Assembly (NCBI RefSeq): GCF_007989605.1
Contig: NZ_BJUL01000008.1
Coordinates: forward strand, 124,001 to 188,000
Direction of reading: 5' to 3'
Length of the DNA stretch: 64,000 nucleotides
From: Vreelandella venusta
GTDB lineage: Bacteria; Pseudomonadota; Gammaproteobacteria; Pseudomonadales; Halomonadaceae
The translations under genes and the position numbers were made by a program. The notes under the pieces were generated by a model. That model was given only the letters and a program-made list of their open reading frames with translations, was not told the DNA's origin and did not search any database. Of the stretch, positions 29,026-37,729 are shown one piece after another (position 1 is the first letter of the stretch; each line of letters begins with the position of its first letter).

Positions 29026-30384
29026 GTGGGCCTGATACAGAACATATTAGCGGTGATCGTGGTATTGGGGTTATTGGTAACCTTTCACGAGTTTGGCCAT
29101 TTTTGGGTGGCGCGGCGCTGTGGTGTCAAGGTGCTGCGTTTTTCAGTTGGCTTTGGTAAACCGCTATGGTCGACCGTTGATCGTCACGGTACAGAGTTTG
29201 CGGTGGCTGCTATACCGCTAGGCGGCTACGTAAAGATGCTCGACGAGCGCGAAGCGCCTGTACCTGAAGATCAATTAGCTCAAGCATTTAACCGTAAGAA
29301 TGTGTGGCAGCGGATCGCTATTGTTGCTGCTGGTCCGATTGCAAATTTTTTACTCGCGATAGTGGCCTACTGGGCACTGTTTGTTGCTGGCACCACAACC
29401 GTTGCGCCAATCGTCGGCGATGTTGCCGCTAACTCTCCGGCAGCAGAGGCTGGGCTTTCTCACGGAGCCGAGATTACCTCAATCCAGGGCGATACTATGC
29501 GCTCCTGGGAAGAGATTAATTTAAAGTTAGTCTCCATGATCGGCTTTAATGGCGACTTGATGCTTGAGGCGCTGCCGGAAGGCTCCAATGCCGCTCGGGT
29601 TTATCGGCTTCCCGTGGCCGACTACATGGTTCGCCAAGACCCACCCCAGCCAATGCAAAGCTTGGGCATTACCCCTTGGCGTCCGAATGTACCCGCAGTG
29701 CTGGGTCAAGTGATTGATGGTCAGGCGGCTGCACAGTCTGGCCTACGAGCGGGCGATCGTATTGTGTCACTGGATGGCGAGCCAATTGACGACTGGATGC
29801 AGTTTGTCTCGGTTATTCGGGAGCACGCGGGGCAAACTCTAGCGGTGGTTTATCAGCGCGGTGATGATAGAGGCAGCCTCTCTTTAACGCCGGGCCGTAA
29901 TACGCTGGAGAGTGGCGATGAGGTTGGGTACATTGGTGCTGGGGCGCAGCAAGTCTCATGGCCTGAAGAGTTTCAACGTGAAATTCGTTATGGACCGATA
30001 GAGGCTGTCGGTCAAGCGTTATCACGTACAGGTGAGATGACGCTACTGACGGTAGATGCTATCCGCAAGATGTTGGTGGGGCTGATTTCACCGTCTAATC
30101 TTTCGGGGCCGATTACGATCGCACAGATATCAGGCGACTCGGCTCGCGCAGGGATGGAAGCATTCGTAGGCTTTCTAGCGTATCTTTCCATCAGCCTTGG
30201 CGTGCTTAATCTATTGCCAATACCCGTGCTCGATGGTGGGCATTTACTTTATTATTTTATAGAGGTCGTGCGTGGGCGGCCGGTCTCTGAGCAAACGCAA
30301 GCAGTAGGGTTGCGTATTGGGCTTGCCATGGTAGGCACCCTAATGTTGATGGCTCTCTATTTTGATCTGATGCGCCTGTGGTAA
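29026..30384 (+). CDS. rseP: RseP, site-2 intramembrane zinc protease
   Basis: Cleaves the anti-sigma factor RseA within the membrane during the envelope stress response and removes leftover signal peptides. It has 452 residues. HEFGH at about residues 21-25 is the zinc motif in the first membrane helix. Two PDZ domains lie around 115-185 and 205-290 (the second begins VIDGQAAAQSGLRAGDRI). LPIPVLDGGHL near 395-405 supplies the third metal ligand in a later helix. The start is GTG with AAAGGAG 7 bases upstream. It lies directly before bamA, the usual place. Confidence 0.96.
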   Translation: MGLIQNILAVIVVLGLLVTFHEFGHFWVARRCGVKVLRFSVGFGKPLWSTVDRHGTEFAVAAIPLGGYVKMLDEREAPVPEDQLAQAFNRKNVWQRIAIVAAGPIANFLLAIVAYWALFVAGTTTVAPIVGDVAANSPAAEAGLSHGAEITSIQGDTMRSWEEINLKLVSMIGFNGDLMLEALPEGSNAARVYRLPVADYMVRQDPPQPMQSLGITPWRPNVPAVLGQVIDGQAAAQSGLRAGDRIVSLDGEPIDDWMQFVSVIREHAGQTLAVVYQRGDDRGSLSLTPGRNTLESGDEVGYIGAGAQQVSWPEEFQREIRYGPIEAVGQALSRTGEMTLLTVDAIRKMLVGLISPSNLSGPITIAQISGDSARAGMEAFVGFLAYLSISLGVLNLLPIPVLDGGHLLYYFIEVVRGRPVSEQTQAVGLRIGLAMVGTLMLMALYFDLMRLW

Positions 30385-30484
30385 TGACGCGTGTAGGGCG
30401 CTGGATGCCTTGTCATCTGCCTGCACAAATGTATATGGTGCCTATCTGGAATGATGGGCAGACCAACGCGAGCGAACTGACTGC

Positions 30485-32836
30485 ATGAAAATCAAGACCC
30501 TTGGAATGGCGGCATTGTTGCTGGTAGGTACCAGCACTGCCCAAGCACAATCCTTTGATGTTTCCGACATTCGTGTGGAAGGACTGCAGCGGGTATCTGC
30601 CGCCTCGGTCTTTAATGCGTTTCCCGTCAATGCCAATGATCGTGTTAGCGAACAGCAGCTTGCCGCCGCTGCGCGAGATTTGTTTGCCACAGGCTTGTTT
30701 GAAGATGTTTCCCTCGCGCGCGAAGGAGATGTGTTGATTATCCAGGTGGTTGAGCGGCCGACGATCGCGCGCTTGAACATCGAAGGGAATCAGCAGATTT
30801 CTGATGAGGATCTGCGCAACGGCCTGCGCGAATCAGGCCTTTCTGAGGGGCAAGTGCTCCAACTGTCCACGTTGGAAGAGATTCAGCGTGAGCTTGAAGG
30901 GGTTTATCAGGCTCAGGGGCGCTATAGCGCTGGTATTGACGTTGAAGTTGACGAAATTGATGAAGGCCGTGTTCAGGTTAATATCAATGTTAATGAAGGC
31001 GAAGTCGCTAAAATCCGCCAGATCAACATTGTGGGTAATGAAGCGTTTGACGATGACACACTGCGCAGCGTATTTGAGCTAAATGATCGGCCAGGGCGTG
31101 TTTTTGGTTGGTTCTCTAAAGATGAGTATTCCCGCGAAGCGTTGGCAGGAGATATTGAGCGGCTACGCTCCTTTTACTTGGATCGGGGTTACGTCAATTT
31201 TGATGTCACTTCAACACAGGTGTCCATTGGTCCTGATAAGTCAGAGATCTTCATCACGTTAAATATTGATGAGGGCAACCAGTTCCAAGTAGGCGATATT
31301 CGTTTTGCAGGTGATCTGCAGATCAGTGAAAACGAAGCGAACGAATTACTGACCATTAACCGTGGTGATACGTTCTCGCGTGGAGATCTTAACGCGTCTA
31401 CTGAGGCGCTTCGTCAGCGTCTTGGGGCGGAAGGCTTTGCGTTTGCTGAAGTTCAAGGCATCCCTGAAATGGCCGGTGATGGTGAAACGGTTGATTTAGT
31501 GATTGCAGTCAACCCAGGTCAGCGAACTTACGTGCGTCGTATTGAGTTTTACGGCAATACCACAACGCAAGACGAAGTATTGCGTCGAGAAATGATTCAG
31601 TTAGAAGGTGCGCCTGCTTCAACCGAGTCGATTACTCAGTCGCGTCAACGCTTGGAGCGTCTTGGCTTCTTTAGCCAAGTAGAGGTTGATACGCAACCGG
31701 TTCCGGGGCAGCCCGACTTGCTAGACGTAACTTATAACGTCGAAGAGCAGCCGTCTGGCTCGGTATCTGCCAGTGTCGGCTTCTCGCAAAGCGCAGGGGT
31801 GATCTATGGCGTTGGTTTGGCGCAAAATAACTTTCTAGGTACCGGTAACCGCGTCAATATAGGCGCGCAACGTAGTGATACGTTTACCAGTGTTAACTTT
31901 GCATTTACTGATCCCTACTGGACAATGGACGGTATTTCGCGCGGTTATAACCTCTTTTATCGGGAAACTGATTACGGCGACTCTGATATTTCGACGTTCT
32001 CCACCGATGCTTACGGTGCCGGTATTAACTTCGGTTACCCCATCAGCGAGCTTTCCCGTCTGAACTTTGGCGCCAGTCTCGAGGAACTTACGGTTAAAAC
32101 CTACTCCGATACAGCTTCGGAGATCCTTCGTTACGTTGAAGATCAAGGCGATAATGCACAAAGCCTGAAGCTGACTGCGAGCTGGACACGTAATAACTTG
32201 AACCGTGGCATTATGCCAACAGCGGGTAACTACCAGCGTATATCGCTAGAAACAAGCGCTCCTGGTAGTGATGCGGAATACTACAAGCTGCGTGCTCGTG
32301 CCCAGCAGCTATTCCCGATCAACGATGACCAGACCTGGGCGTTGAAGTTTACCGGCAATCTCGGCTATGCCGACACGCTGGGTAGCAATGATCCTTATCC
32401 GTTCTATGAGAACTTTTATGCTGGCGGCTTAGGTTCAGTGCGTGGTTTTACTTCGAACACCCTGGGGCAACGTACCACTGCGACTCGAGATGGTGGTCGT
32501 GACCGCACATTGGGCGGCAACATCTTGGTAGAAGGGTCAGCAGAAGTGCTTTTCCCAATGCCCTTTGTGGAAGATCAGCGTGCGATTCAGCCGTCGCTCT
32601 TCCTCGACGCGGGTAATACCTTCCTGAGTTCTTGCTATGATGTGCTGGAAGCAGATGTCGGGCGCCAGCAATGCAGCTCTGGAGTCGACTTGGGTGAGTT
32701 GCGTTACAGCGTTGGTATCGGCCTTTCGTGGCTAACGCCGGTAGGCCCGTTGACCTTCAGCTTGGCAGAGCCGTTAAGCGATAAAAGCGGTGACGATACT
32801 CAGTTCTTCCAGTTCTCGCTGGGCCAAACGTTCTAA
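30485..32836 (+). CDS. bamA: BamA, outer-membrane protein assembly factor
   Basis: Central Omp85 pore of the BAM complex, which folds beta-barrel proteins into the outer membrane. It has 783 residues. A signal peptide covers about residues 1-21 (cleavage after AQA). Five POTRA domains cover about 22-420 and a 16-strand barrel follows. The barrel contains the conserved loop motif GGLGSVRGF near 640, known as VRGF/Y in lid loop 6. It ends in QFSLGQTF with the C-terminal Phe that acts as a barrel signal. The product sits in the outer membrane. The gap from rseP is 100 bases. skp follows. Confidence 0.98.
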   Translation: MKIKTLGMAALLLVGTSTAQAQSFDVSDIRVEGLQRVSAASVFNAFPVNANDRVSEQQLAAAARDLFATGLFEDVSLAREGDVLIIQVVERPTIARLNIEGNQQISDEDLRNGLRESGLSEGQVLQLSTLEEIQRELEGVYQAQGRYSAGIDVEVDEIDEGRVQVNINVNEGEVAKIRQINIVGNEAFDDDTLRSVFELNDRPGRVFGWFSKDEYSREALAGDIERLRSFYLDRGYVNFDVTSTQVSIGPDKSEIFITLNIDEGNQFQVGDIRFAGDLQISENEANELLTINRGDTFSRGDLNASTEALRQRLGAEGFAFAEVQGIPEMAGDGETVDLVIAVNPGQRTYVRRIEFYGNTTTQDEVLRREMIQLEGAPASTESITQSRQRLERLGFFSQVEVDTQPVPGQPDLLDVTYNVEEQPSGSVSASVGFSQSAGVIYGVGLAQNNFLGTGNRVNIGAQRSDTFTSVNFAFTDPYWTMDGISRGYNLFYRETDYGDSDISTFSTDAYGAGINFGYPISELSRLNFGASLEELTVKTYSDTASEILRYVEDQGDNAQSLKLTASWTRNNLNRGIMPTAGNYQRISLETSAPGSDAEYYKLRARAQQLFPINDDQTWALKFTGNLGYADTLGSNDPYPFYENFYAGGLGSVRGFTSNTLGQRTTATRDGGRDRTLGGNILVEGSAEVLFPMPFVEDQRAIQPSLFLDAGNTFLSSCYDVLEADVGRQQCSSGVDLGELRYSVGIGLSWLTPVGPLTFSLAEPLSDKSGDDTQFFQFSLGQTF

Positions 32837-32882
32837 CATGGTGGGATACGTTGTACCTACCGAATAAAAAGGAGTTAACACG

Positions 32883-33389
32883 ATGCGTAAACTGACAGCA
32901 GCTGTGTGCCTATTCGGCGCCATGACGCTTCCCGCTTATGCCGTTGCCGCTGAAGTGGCAGTGCTTGATTGGCGTGCTGCGTTAATGAATACACAGTCGG
33001 CTCAGTCATCGTTGAGCCAACTGGAAGGCCAAATTGGTAACCAGCAGCGCGAGGCTCAAGCGTTGGGAGAAGAGCTTCAGCGCCTGCAAGAGCGTTTGCA
33101 GCGTGAGGGTGAGACGATGTCTCAGTCTCAGCGCGATCCACTCATTGCTGAGCTTCAGCAAAAGGGTAGCCGCTTTGAGCAGCTGCGCCGTGAAGTGCTT
33201 CAAGCACAGCAAGCATCTGAGCAGCGGTTCCTCGAAGGTGCTGAGCCCAAGCTGGAACAAGCGGTAGAGCAGGTACTCGAGCGCCACAACATTGATGTTC
33301 TGGTAGAGCCTCAAGGGGTGTTGCACTCATCAACTGACCTGCCTAATGTGACTAATGAAGTCACACAGATTTTCGATTCGCTAAACTAA
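32883..33389 (+). CDS. skp: Skp/OmpH periplasmic chaperone
   Basis: Holds unfolded outer-membrane proteins in the periplasm on the way to BamA. The 168-residue protein has a signal peptide (about 1-23, ending YAVAAE), a beta-strand core AVLDWRAALMN and a long Gln/Glu/Arg-rich coiled-coil arm at about 40-130. It ends with the conserved IDVLVEPQGVLHSS-type strand. AAGGAG lies upstream of the ATG. It lies between bamA and lpxD, as in most gammaproteobacteria. Confidence 0.94.
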   Translation: MRKLTAAVCLFGAMTLPAYAVAAEVAVLDWRAALMNTQSAQSSLSQLEGQIGNQQREAQALGEELQRLQERLQREGETMSQSQRDPLIAELQQKGSRFEQLRREVLQAQQASEQRFLEGAEPKLEQAVEQVLERHNIDVLVEPQGVLHSSTDLPNVTNEVTQIFDSLN

Positions 33390-33440
33390 TTTTAGAACTG
33401 TTGGTGCGGCTAGTCCGCACCCATGTTTCTCTGGGCTCCC

Positions 33441-34478
33441 ATGACGCACGCTCCTCATCACCTTACTCTTGCGGATATTGCACGTCACTTGGACGTCGAT
33501 TTTGAAGGCGACGCCGAACAGCCGATTCGGGGTCTTGCAACGCTTAAAGAGGCAGCGTCTGATCAAGTCGCATTTCTCGCTAATCGTGCGTATTTAAAAG
33601 ATCTCGCAACCACAAAAGCAGCGGCGGTGCTGCTTCATCCTGAGCACGGCAAGAACTGTCCTGTCCCGCGCTTAGAGATGGCGAATCCTTACTTAGGTTA
33701 CGCAAAACTTTCCCAGCTATTTGATCCGCTACCAGCTCGGGATGTTGCAGGTATTCATCCCACCGCGGTTGTGGCGGATAGCGCTATGCTGGGCAAAGGT
33801 GTTTGTGTTCAAGCGCATGCAGTAATTGAAGCAGGCGTTGTGTTAGGTGAGCGGGTGGTTGTCGGTGCTGGCAGTGTGATTGGTGCCGATAGTGTGATTG
33901 GCGATGATACGCGGTTACACGCCAATGTTACTGTTTGCCACGGTGTCGTTGTGGGCAAACGAGTGATTTTGCAGAGCGGCTGTGTCATCGGTGGTGATGG
34001 TTTCGGCTTTGCCCATGATGGAGCCGGATGGCACAAAATCGCTCAGTTAGGCGGGGTTGTGCTAGGCGATGATGTTGAGGTCGGTAGTTGTTCAAGCATT
34101 GACCGTGGCGCGTTAGGAGACACCGTTATTGGCAACGATGTAAAAATCGACAGCCAGGTGCAGATTGCACATAACGTGACCATCGGTGATCACAGCGCCT
34201 TAGCGGGATGTGTTGGCATTGCTGGCTCCACGACAGTGGGTAAGCACTGCATGCTCGGCGGGGGCGTTGGGCTGTCCGGACACCTTGCTATTTGTGACGG
34301 TGTGCAGGTGACGGGTATGAGTCTAGTGACCAATTCGATTCATGAGCCAGGTGTCTACTCATCGGGTACTGGCGCCATGAATAATACCCAATGGCGCAAG
34401 AATGCGGTGCGATTTAAACAGCTAGATGAAATAGCTAAGCGTTTATCTCGATTAGAGAAAAGCCATCGCAGCAAGTAG
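33441..34478 (+). CDS. lpxD: LpxD, UDP-3-O-acylglucosamine N-acyltransferase
   Basis: Adds the second acyl chain in lipid A synthesis, taking it from acyl-ACP. The N-terminal uridine-binding domain is followed by a long left-handed beta-helix of hexapeptide repeats. The active-site His lies in the DSQVQIAHNVTIGDHS region near 240. The ATG at 33441 gives 345 residues and matches the family beginning (LTLADIARHL). Another ATG at 33423 is in frame. A 7-pair hairpin (33403-33409 with 33415-33421, GGTGCGG) ends just before 33423, and neither start has a good Shine-Dalgarno. Confidence 0.94.
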   Translation: MTHAPHHLTLADIARHLDVDFEGDAEQPIRGLATLKEAASDQVAFLANRAYLKDLATTKAAAVLLHPEHGKNCPVPRLEMANPYLGYAKLSQLFDPLPARDVAGIHPTAVVADSAMLGKGVCVQAHAVIEAGVVLGERVVVGAGSVIGADSVIGDDTRLHANVTVCHGVVVGKRVILQSGCVIGGDGFGFAHDGAGWHKIAQLGGVVLGDDVEVGSCSSIDRGALGDTVIGNDVKIDSQVQIAHNVTIGDHSALAGCVGIAGSTTVGKHCMLGGGVGLSGHLAICDGVQVTGMSLVTNSIHEPGVYSSGTGAMNNTQWRKNAVRFKQLDEIAKRLSRLEKSHRSK

Positions 34479-34508
34479 AATTTTGCCAGCAATATAGATA
34501 CAGCTAGT

Positions 34509-34536
34509 TTGAGGCTGCATAGCGGCAGGTTATAAT
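34509..34536 (+). promoter_or_regulatory. promoter of fabZ-lpxA-lpxB
   Basis: TTGAGG at 34509-34514 and a perfect TATAAT at 34531-34536 are separated by 16 bases. Downstream, in the untranslated leader, GCCTGA at 34572-34577 pairs with TCAGGC at 34583-34588 and is followed by CTTTT, a small hairpin that might work as a weak attenuator. The promoter would let the fabZ-lpx genes be transcribed apart from bamA-skp-lpxD. Confidence 0.6.
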
Positions 34537-34615
34537 TCACTGCTTTTTAGCCAGCAAATTTGTTGGCGCGTGCCTGATTTAATTCAGGCCTTTTGTCATT
34601 TTAGAGGTCGTTACG

Positions 34616-35059
34616 ATGGTTATGGATATTAACGAAATTCGCGAATACTTGCCTCATCGCTACCCGTTTTTGCTGGTGGATCGAGTAACGCAATTAACCG
34701 TAGGTGAATCCATCGTTGCGTACAAAAATGTCAGTATCAATGAGCCATTTTTTAATGGCCATTTCCCGCATCATCCCATTATGCCCGGCGTTTTAGTCTT
34801 AGAAGCGCTGGCTCAAGTATGCGGTATTTTAGGTTTTAAAACGGTCAATAAACTGCCTGCTGACGGCTATGTGTACTATTTAGTAGGAAGCGATAATGTG
34901 CGCTTCAAACGCCCTGTAATGCCGGGTGACCAGCTAGTCTTAGAAGCCAATGTCATCCGTGGGAAGCGTGGTATTTGGAAGTTTGCCTGTCGCGCCTCGG
35001 TTAATGGTGAATTAGCCTGCGAGGCGGAAATTATTTGTGCTGAGAGGAAGGTCGCTTGA
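34616..35059 (+). CDS. fabZ: FabZ, (3R)-hydroxyacyl-ACP dehydratase
   Basis: Dehydrates 3-hydroxyacyl-ACP in fatty acid elongation and competes with LpxA for 3-hydroxymyristoyl-ACP. The 147-residue protein is a hotdog fold. The catalytic His lies in [14 protein letters not shown] near 48-61 and the Glu in LVLEALAQ near 62-69. [14 protein letters not shown] near the start is the family signature. AGAGG stands 8 bases before the ATG at 34616, so I prefer it to the ATG at 34622. The stop overlaps the lpxA TTG start. Confidence 0.97.
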   Translation: MVMDINEIREYLPHRYPFLLVDRVTQLTVGESIVAYKNVSINEPFFNGHFPHHPIMPGVLVLEALAQVCGILGFKTVNKLPADGYVYYLVGSDNVRFKRPVMPGDQLVLEANVIRGKRGIWKFACRASVNGELACEAEIICAERKVA

Positions 35060-35823
35060 TACATCCTACTGCACTGGTTGATCCCAAAGCGCAGCTTGCT
35101 GACGACGTTGAGGTTGGCCCGTTTAGTGTTATTGGGCCAGATGTCACGATTGGCGCTGGCTCTGTGATAGGCCCCCACGTGGTGATTAAAGGGCCTACCG
35201 TTCTAGGTGAACGTACGCGAATTTTTCAGTTTGCTTCGGTAGGAGAAGACTGCCAAGACAAAAAATACGCCGGCGAGCCAACGCGATTGGTAATGGGGGA
35301 TGATAACGTTATTCGTGAAGGCGTTACTCTCCACCGTGGTACCGTGCAGGATCGTGGCGAAACCACTATCGGCTCGCGTAACCTATTCATGGCGTATGTT
35401 CATGTCGGTCATGACTGTGTGATTGGTAACGACTGCATCCTAGCTAACCAAGTCACGTTGGCAGGTCATGTTGTTCTCGGAGATCACGCTATTCTGGGAG
35501 GCCTTGCGGCGGTTCACCAGTTTTGTCACTTTGGTGAACATGCCATGGCCGGAGGCGGGTCGATTATTACCAAAGACACGCCCGCCTATGTGATGATTAA
35601 TGGCAACCCTGCTGAAGCGAGAGGCCTTAATCTCGTTGGTTTGAAGCGCCGTGGCTTTAGTCGAGATGCGATCAATGCATTAAACAGTGCCTACAAACTG
35701 GTATACCGCCAGGGCTTAACTGTCGAGCAGGCCGTTAGCGAAATGCGCAGCCGATTTGACCTGCCCGAAGTCACCACGTTCGCCGACTCTATTGAACGGT
35801 CAACGCGCGGTATCGTCCGCTAA
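35056..35823 (+). CDS. lpxA: LpxA, UDP-N-acetylglucosamine O-acyltransferase
   Basis: First step of lipid A synthesis. The 255-residue protein is a left-handed beta-helix of hexapeptide repeats, with the catalytic His in [14 protein letters not shown] near 117-125 and a helical C-terminal domain. The start must be TTG at 35056: no ATG or GTG lies near the family beginning ([17 protein letters not shown]), and AGAGGAAGG stands just upstream. TTG overlaps the fabZ stop (TTGA), so initiation probably depends on translation of fabZ. A weak start codon here may keep LpxA low relative to FabZ. Confidence 0.95.
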   Translation: MIHPTALVDPKAQLADDVEVGPFSVIGPDVTIGAGSVIGPHVVIKGPTVLGERTRIFQFASVGEDCQDKKYAGEPTRLVMGDDNVIREGVTLHRGTVQDRGETTIGSRNLFMAYVHVGHDCVIGNDCILANQVTLAGHVVLGDHAILGGLAAVHQFCHFGEHAMAGGGSIITKDTPAYVMINGNPAEARGLNLVGLKRRGFSRDAINALNSAYKLVYRQGLTVEQAVSEMRSRFDLPEVTTFADSIERSTRGIVR

Positions 35824-35851
35824 TGATATTGATGTCTAGCCGACATCAACA

Positions 35852-37084
35852 ATGGATTCAAATGCCACTACTTCTCCCGTCACCATGACACTTCAGCGCG
35901 TCTATATAGTTGCAGGTGAGCTCTCCGGGGATATCCTTGGGGCAGGGTTGATGCACGAGCTGAGGCTGCGCCACCCAAACATTGAGTTTCGTGGCCTGGG
36001 TGGTCCTCGTATGGAGGCGCAGGGCCTGACGAGTCGCTTTCCCCTTGAAACATTATCGGTGATGGGGCTTGTTGAAGTCATCAAGCACCTGCCCGAGCTG
36101 ATCCGCGTGCGTCGCACGCTGCGCGAAGAAGCGCTCGCTTGGCAGCCGGATATTATGATTGGCATTGACGCGCCTGACTTCAATATTGGCCTTGAAAAAC
36201 AGCTGCGGGCGGCCGGGTTAAAGACCGCCCATTATGTCAGCCCTTCGGTATGGGCTTGGCGGCAAGGGCGGGTGAAAAAGATCGCCAAGGCGGTTGATGG
36301 CATGTTGACGCTACTGCCGTTTGAGGCTGACTTTTACCATCGGCATCAGGTGCCGGTTGCTTTTGTTGGTCATCCATTGGCGGATGAATTACCGCTTGAA
36401 AATGATCGCCAAGCGGCTCGCCAAACACTCGCACTGCCTGCTCAAACTCCTGTTCTGGCAATATTGCCTGGTTCGCGGGGTAATGAAATACGCTTTCTTG
36501 GTGATACATTTTTACGCGCTGCTGAACTGCTCTGTCAGCGTAATGGGGCGTTACGTGTGGTCATTCCCGCAGCGACCGATCAGCGTTATCAAGAAATCAC
36601 CCAGCTCTTGGCAAACTACCCGACGCTAAGCGAACGTATCATGCTCTTGGAAGGTCAGGCTCGTGAGGCGATGGTGGCCAGCGATGCTGTGTTGCTGGCC
36701 TCGGGCACTGCCGCACTAGAAGCCATGCTATGTCATCGGTCAATGCTGGTGGCTTATAAAATGGCGCCGATAACTCATTGGCTGGCAAAGCGCTTGGTGA
36801 AGACACAATGGATTTCACTGCCCAATTTGATTGCTCAAGAGGGCGTTGTGCCTGAGTTGATTCAGGACGCCGCTTCACCAGCAATGATCGCTGATCGGCT
36901 CGACGAAATGCTTAATAATGCCCAGGAACGTAACGCTCTAGAGGCACGCTTTGCCGATATGCACTGTGCGTTACAGCGCAATGCCAGCCAACGGGCGGCA
37001 CAAGCAATTACCTCTCTGGTAGCGGGCCAGCCGTTGGATAGCGACGCAATAGCTTGCCATAACGGGGTGGACCATGGCCGTTAA
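35852..37084 (+). CDS. lpxB: LpxB, lipid-A-disaccharide synthase
   Basis: Glycosyltransferase (GT19) that joins lipid X and UDP-diacylglucosamine at the inner membrane surface. The 410-residue protein has the N-terminal [15 protein letters not shown] near residues 20-34, [14 protein letters not shown] near 46-60, the conserved [13 protein letters not shown] near 129-141 and the C-terminal [11 protein letters not shown]. The ATG at 35852 has little Shine-Dalgarno. An in-frame ATG at 35885 is an alternative that would drop 11 residues of variable sequence. rnhB overlaps its end by 11 bases. Confidence 0.96.
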   Translation: MDSNATTSPVTMTLQRVYIVAGELSGDILGAGLMHELRLRHPNIEFRGLGGPRMEAQGLTSRFPLETLSVMGLVEVIKHLPELIRVRRTLREEALAWQPDIMIGIDAPDFNIGLEKQLRAAGLKTAHYVSPSVWAWRQGRVKKIAKAVDGMLTLLPFEADFYHRHQVPVAFVGHPLADELPLENDRQAARQTLALPAQTPVLAILPGSRGNEIRFLGDTFLRAAELLCQRNGALRVVIPAATDQRYQEITQLLANYPTLSERIMLLEGQAREAMVASDAVLLASGTAALEAMLCHRSMLVAYKMAPITHWLAKRLVKTQWISLPNLIAQEGVVPELIQDAASPAMIADRLDEMLNNAQERNALEARFADMHCALQRNASQRAAQAITSLVAGQPLDSDAIACHNGVDHGR

Positions 37085-37691
37085 GCCGACTGACTATCCC
37101 CCCTTAGTGATCGACTATCGTGGTGACTTCTTAGCGGGCGTTGACGAAGTTGGCCGTGGGCCTCTGATTGGCAGTGTTGTGGCATCGGCGGTGATTCTTG
37201 ATCCTAGTCGCCCTATTGAGGGGCTGACGGACTCAAAAAAGCTCACCGCTAAAAAGCGCGAAGCGTTGGATGTGCTGATTCGCGAACGTGCGCTAGCGTT
37301 TGCAGTGGCCGAGGCCAGTGCTGCTGAGGTTGATCAGCTAAATATCTACCATGCCACTCATCTTGCTATGCGGCGTGCCATTGATGCTTTAACACCCGCG
37401 GCTGACTATTTATTGGTCGATGGTAATCGGTTGCCCGGGCACGTGCTTCCTGGGCAAGCGGTGGTTAAAGGCGATGCCCGCCATCCTGCGATCGCCGCTG
37501 CGTCAATTTTAGCCAAGGTGGCCAGAGATGCTCAGATGACTGAGCTTGATCTGCGCTATCCTGATTATGGCTTTGCCCGCCATAAAGGTTATCCAACGAA
37601 AGAACATTTAGCGGCACTGGCTGCCTACGGGCCGCTTGCCGAACACCGCCGGAGCTTTGCGCCGGTTCAGCGTCAGTTAGCGCTGCTGTAA
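37074..37691 (+). CDS. rnhB: RnhB, ribonuclease HII
   Basis: Removes ribonucleotides from DNA-RNA junctions. The 205-residue enzyme has the catalytic DEDD residues: [13 protein letters not shown] near 22-34 gives Asp and Glu, [10 protein letters not shown] near 112 gives Asp, and a later Asp lies in [22 protein letters not shown] is also typical. The ATG lies within the end of lpxB. The lpxA-lpxB-rnhB-dnaE order is conserved. Confidence 0.96.
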   Translation: MAVKPTDYPPLVIDYRGDFLAGVDEVGRGPLIGSVVASAVILDPSRPIEGLTDSKKLTAKKREALDVLIRERALAFAVAEASAAEVDQLNIYHATHLAMRRAIDALTPAADYLLVDGNRLPGHVLPGQAVVKGDARHPAIAAASILAKVARDAQMTELDLRYPDYGFARHKGYPTKEHLAALAAYGPLAEHRRSFAPVQRQLALL

Positions 37692-37729
37692 GCATTTTCT
37701 ATTTATCTAGCTTTGTTGCTGAGAGTCCC

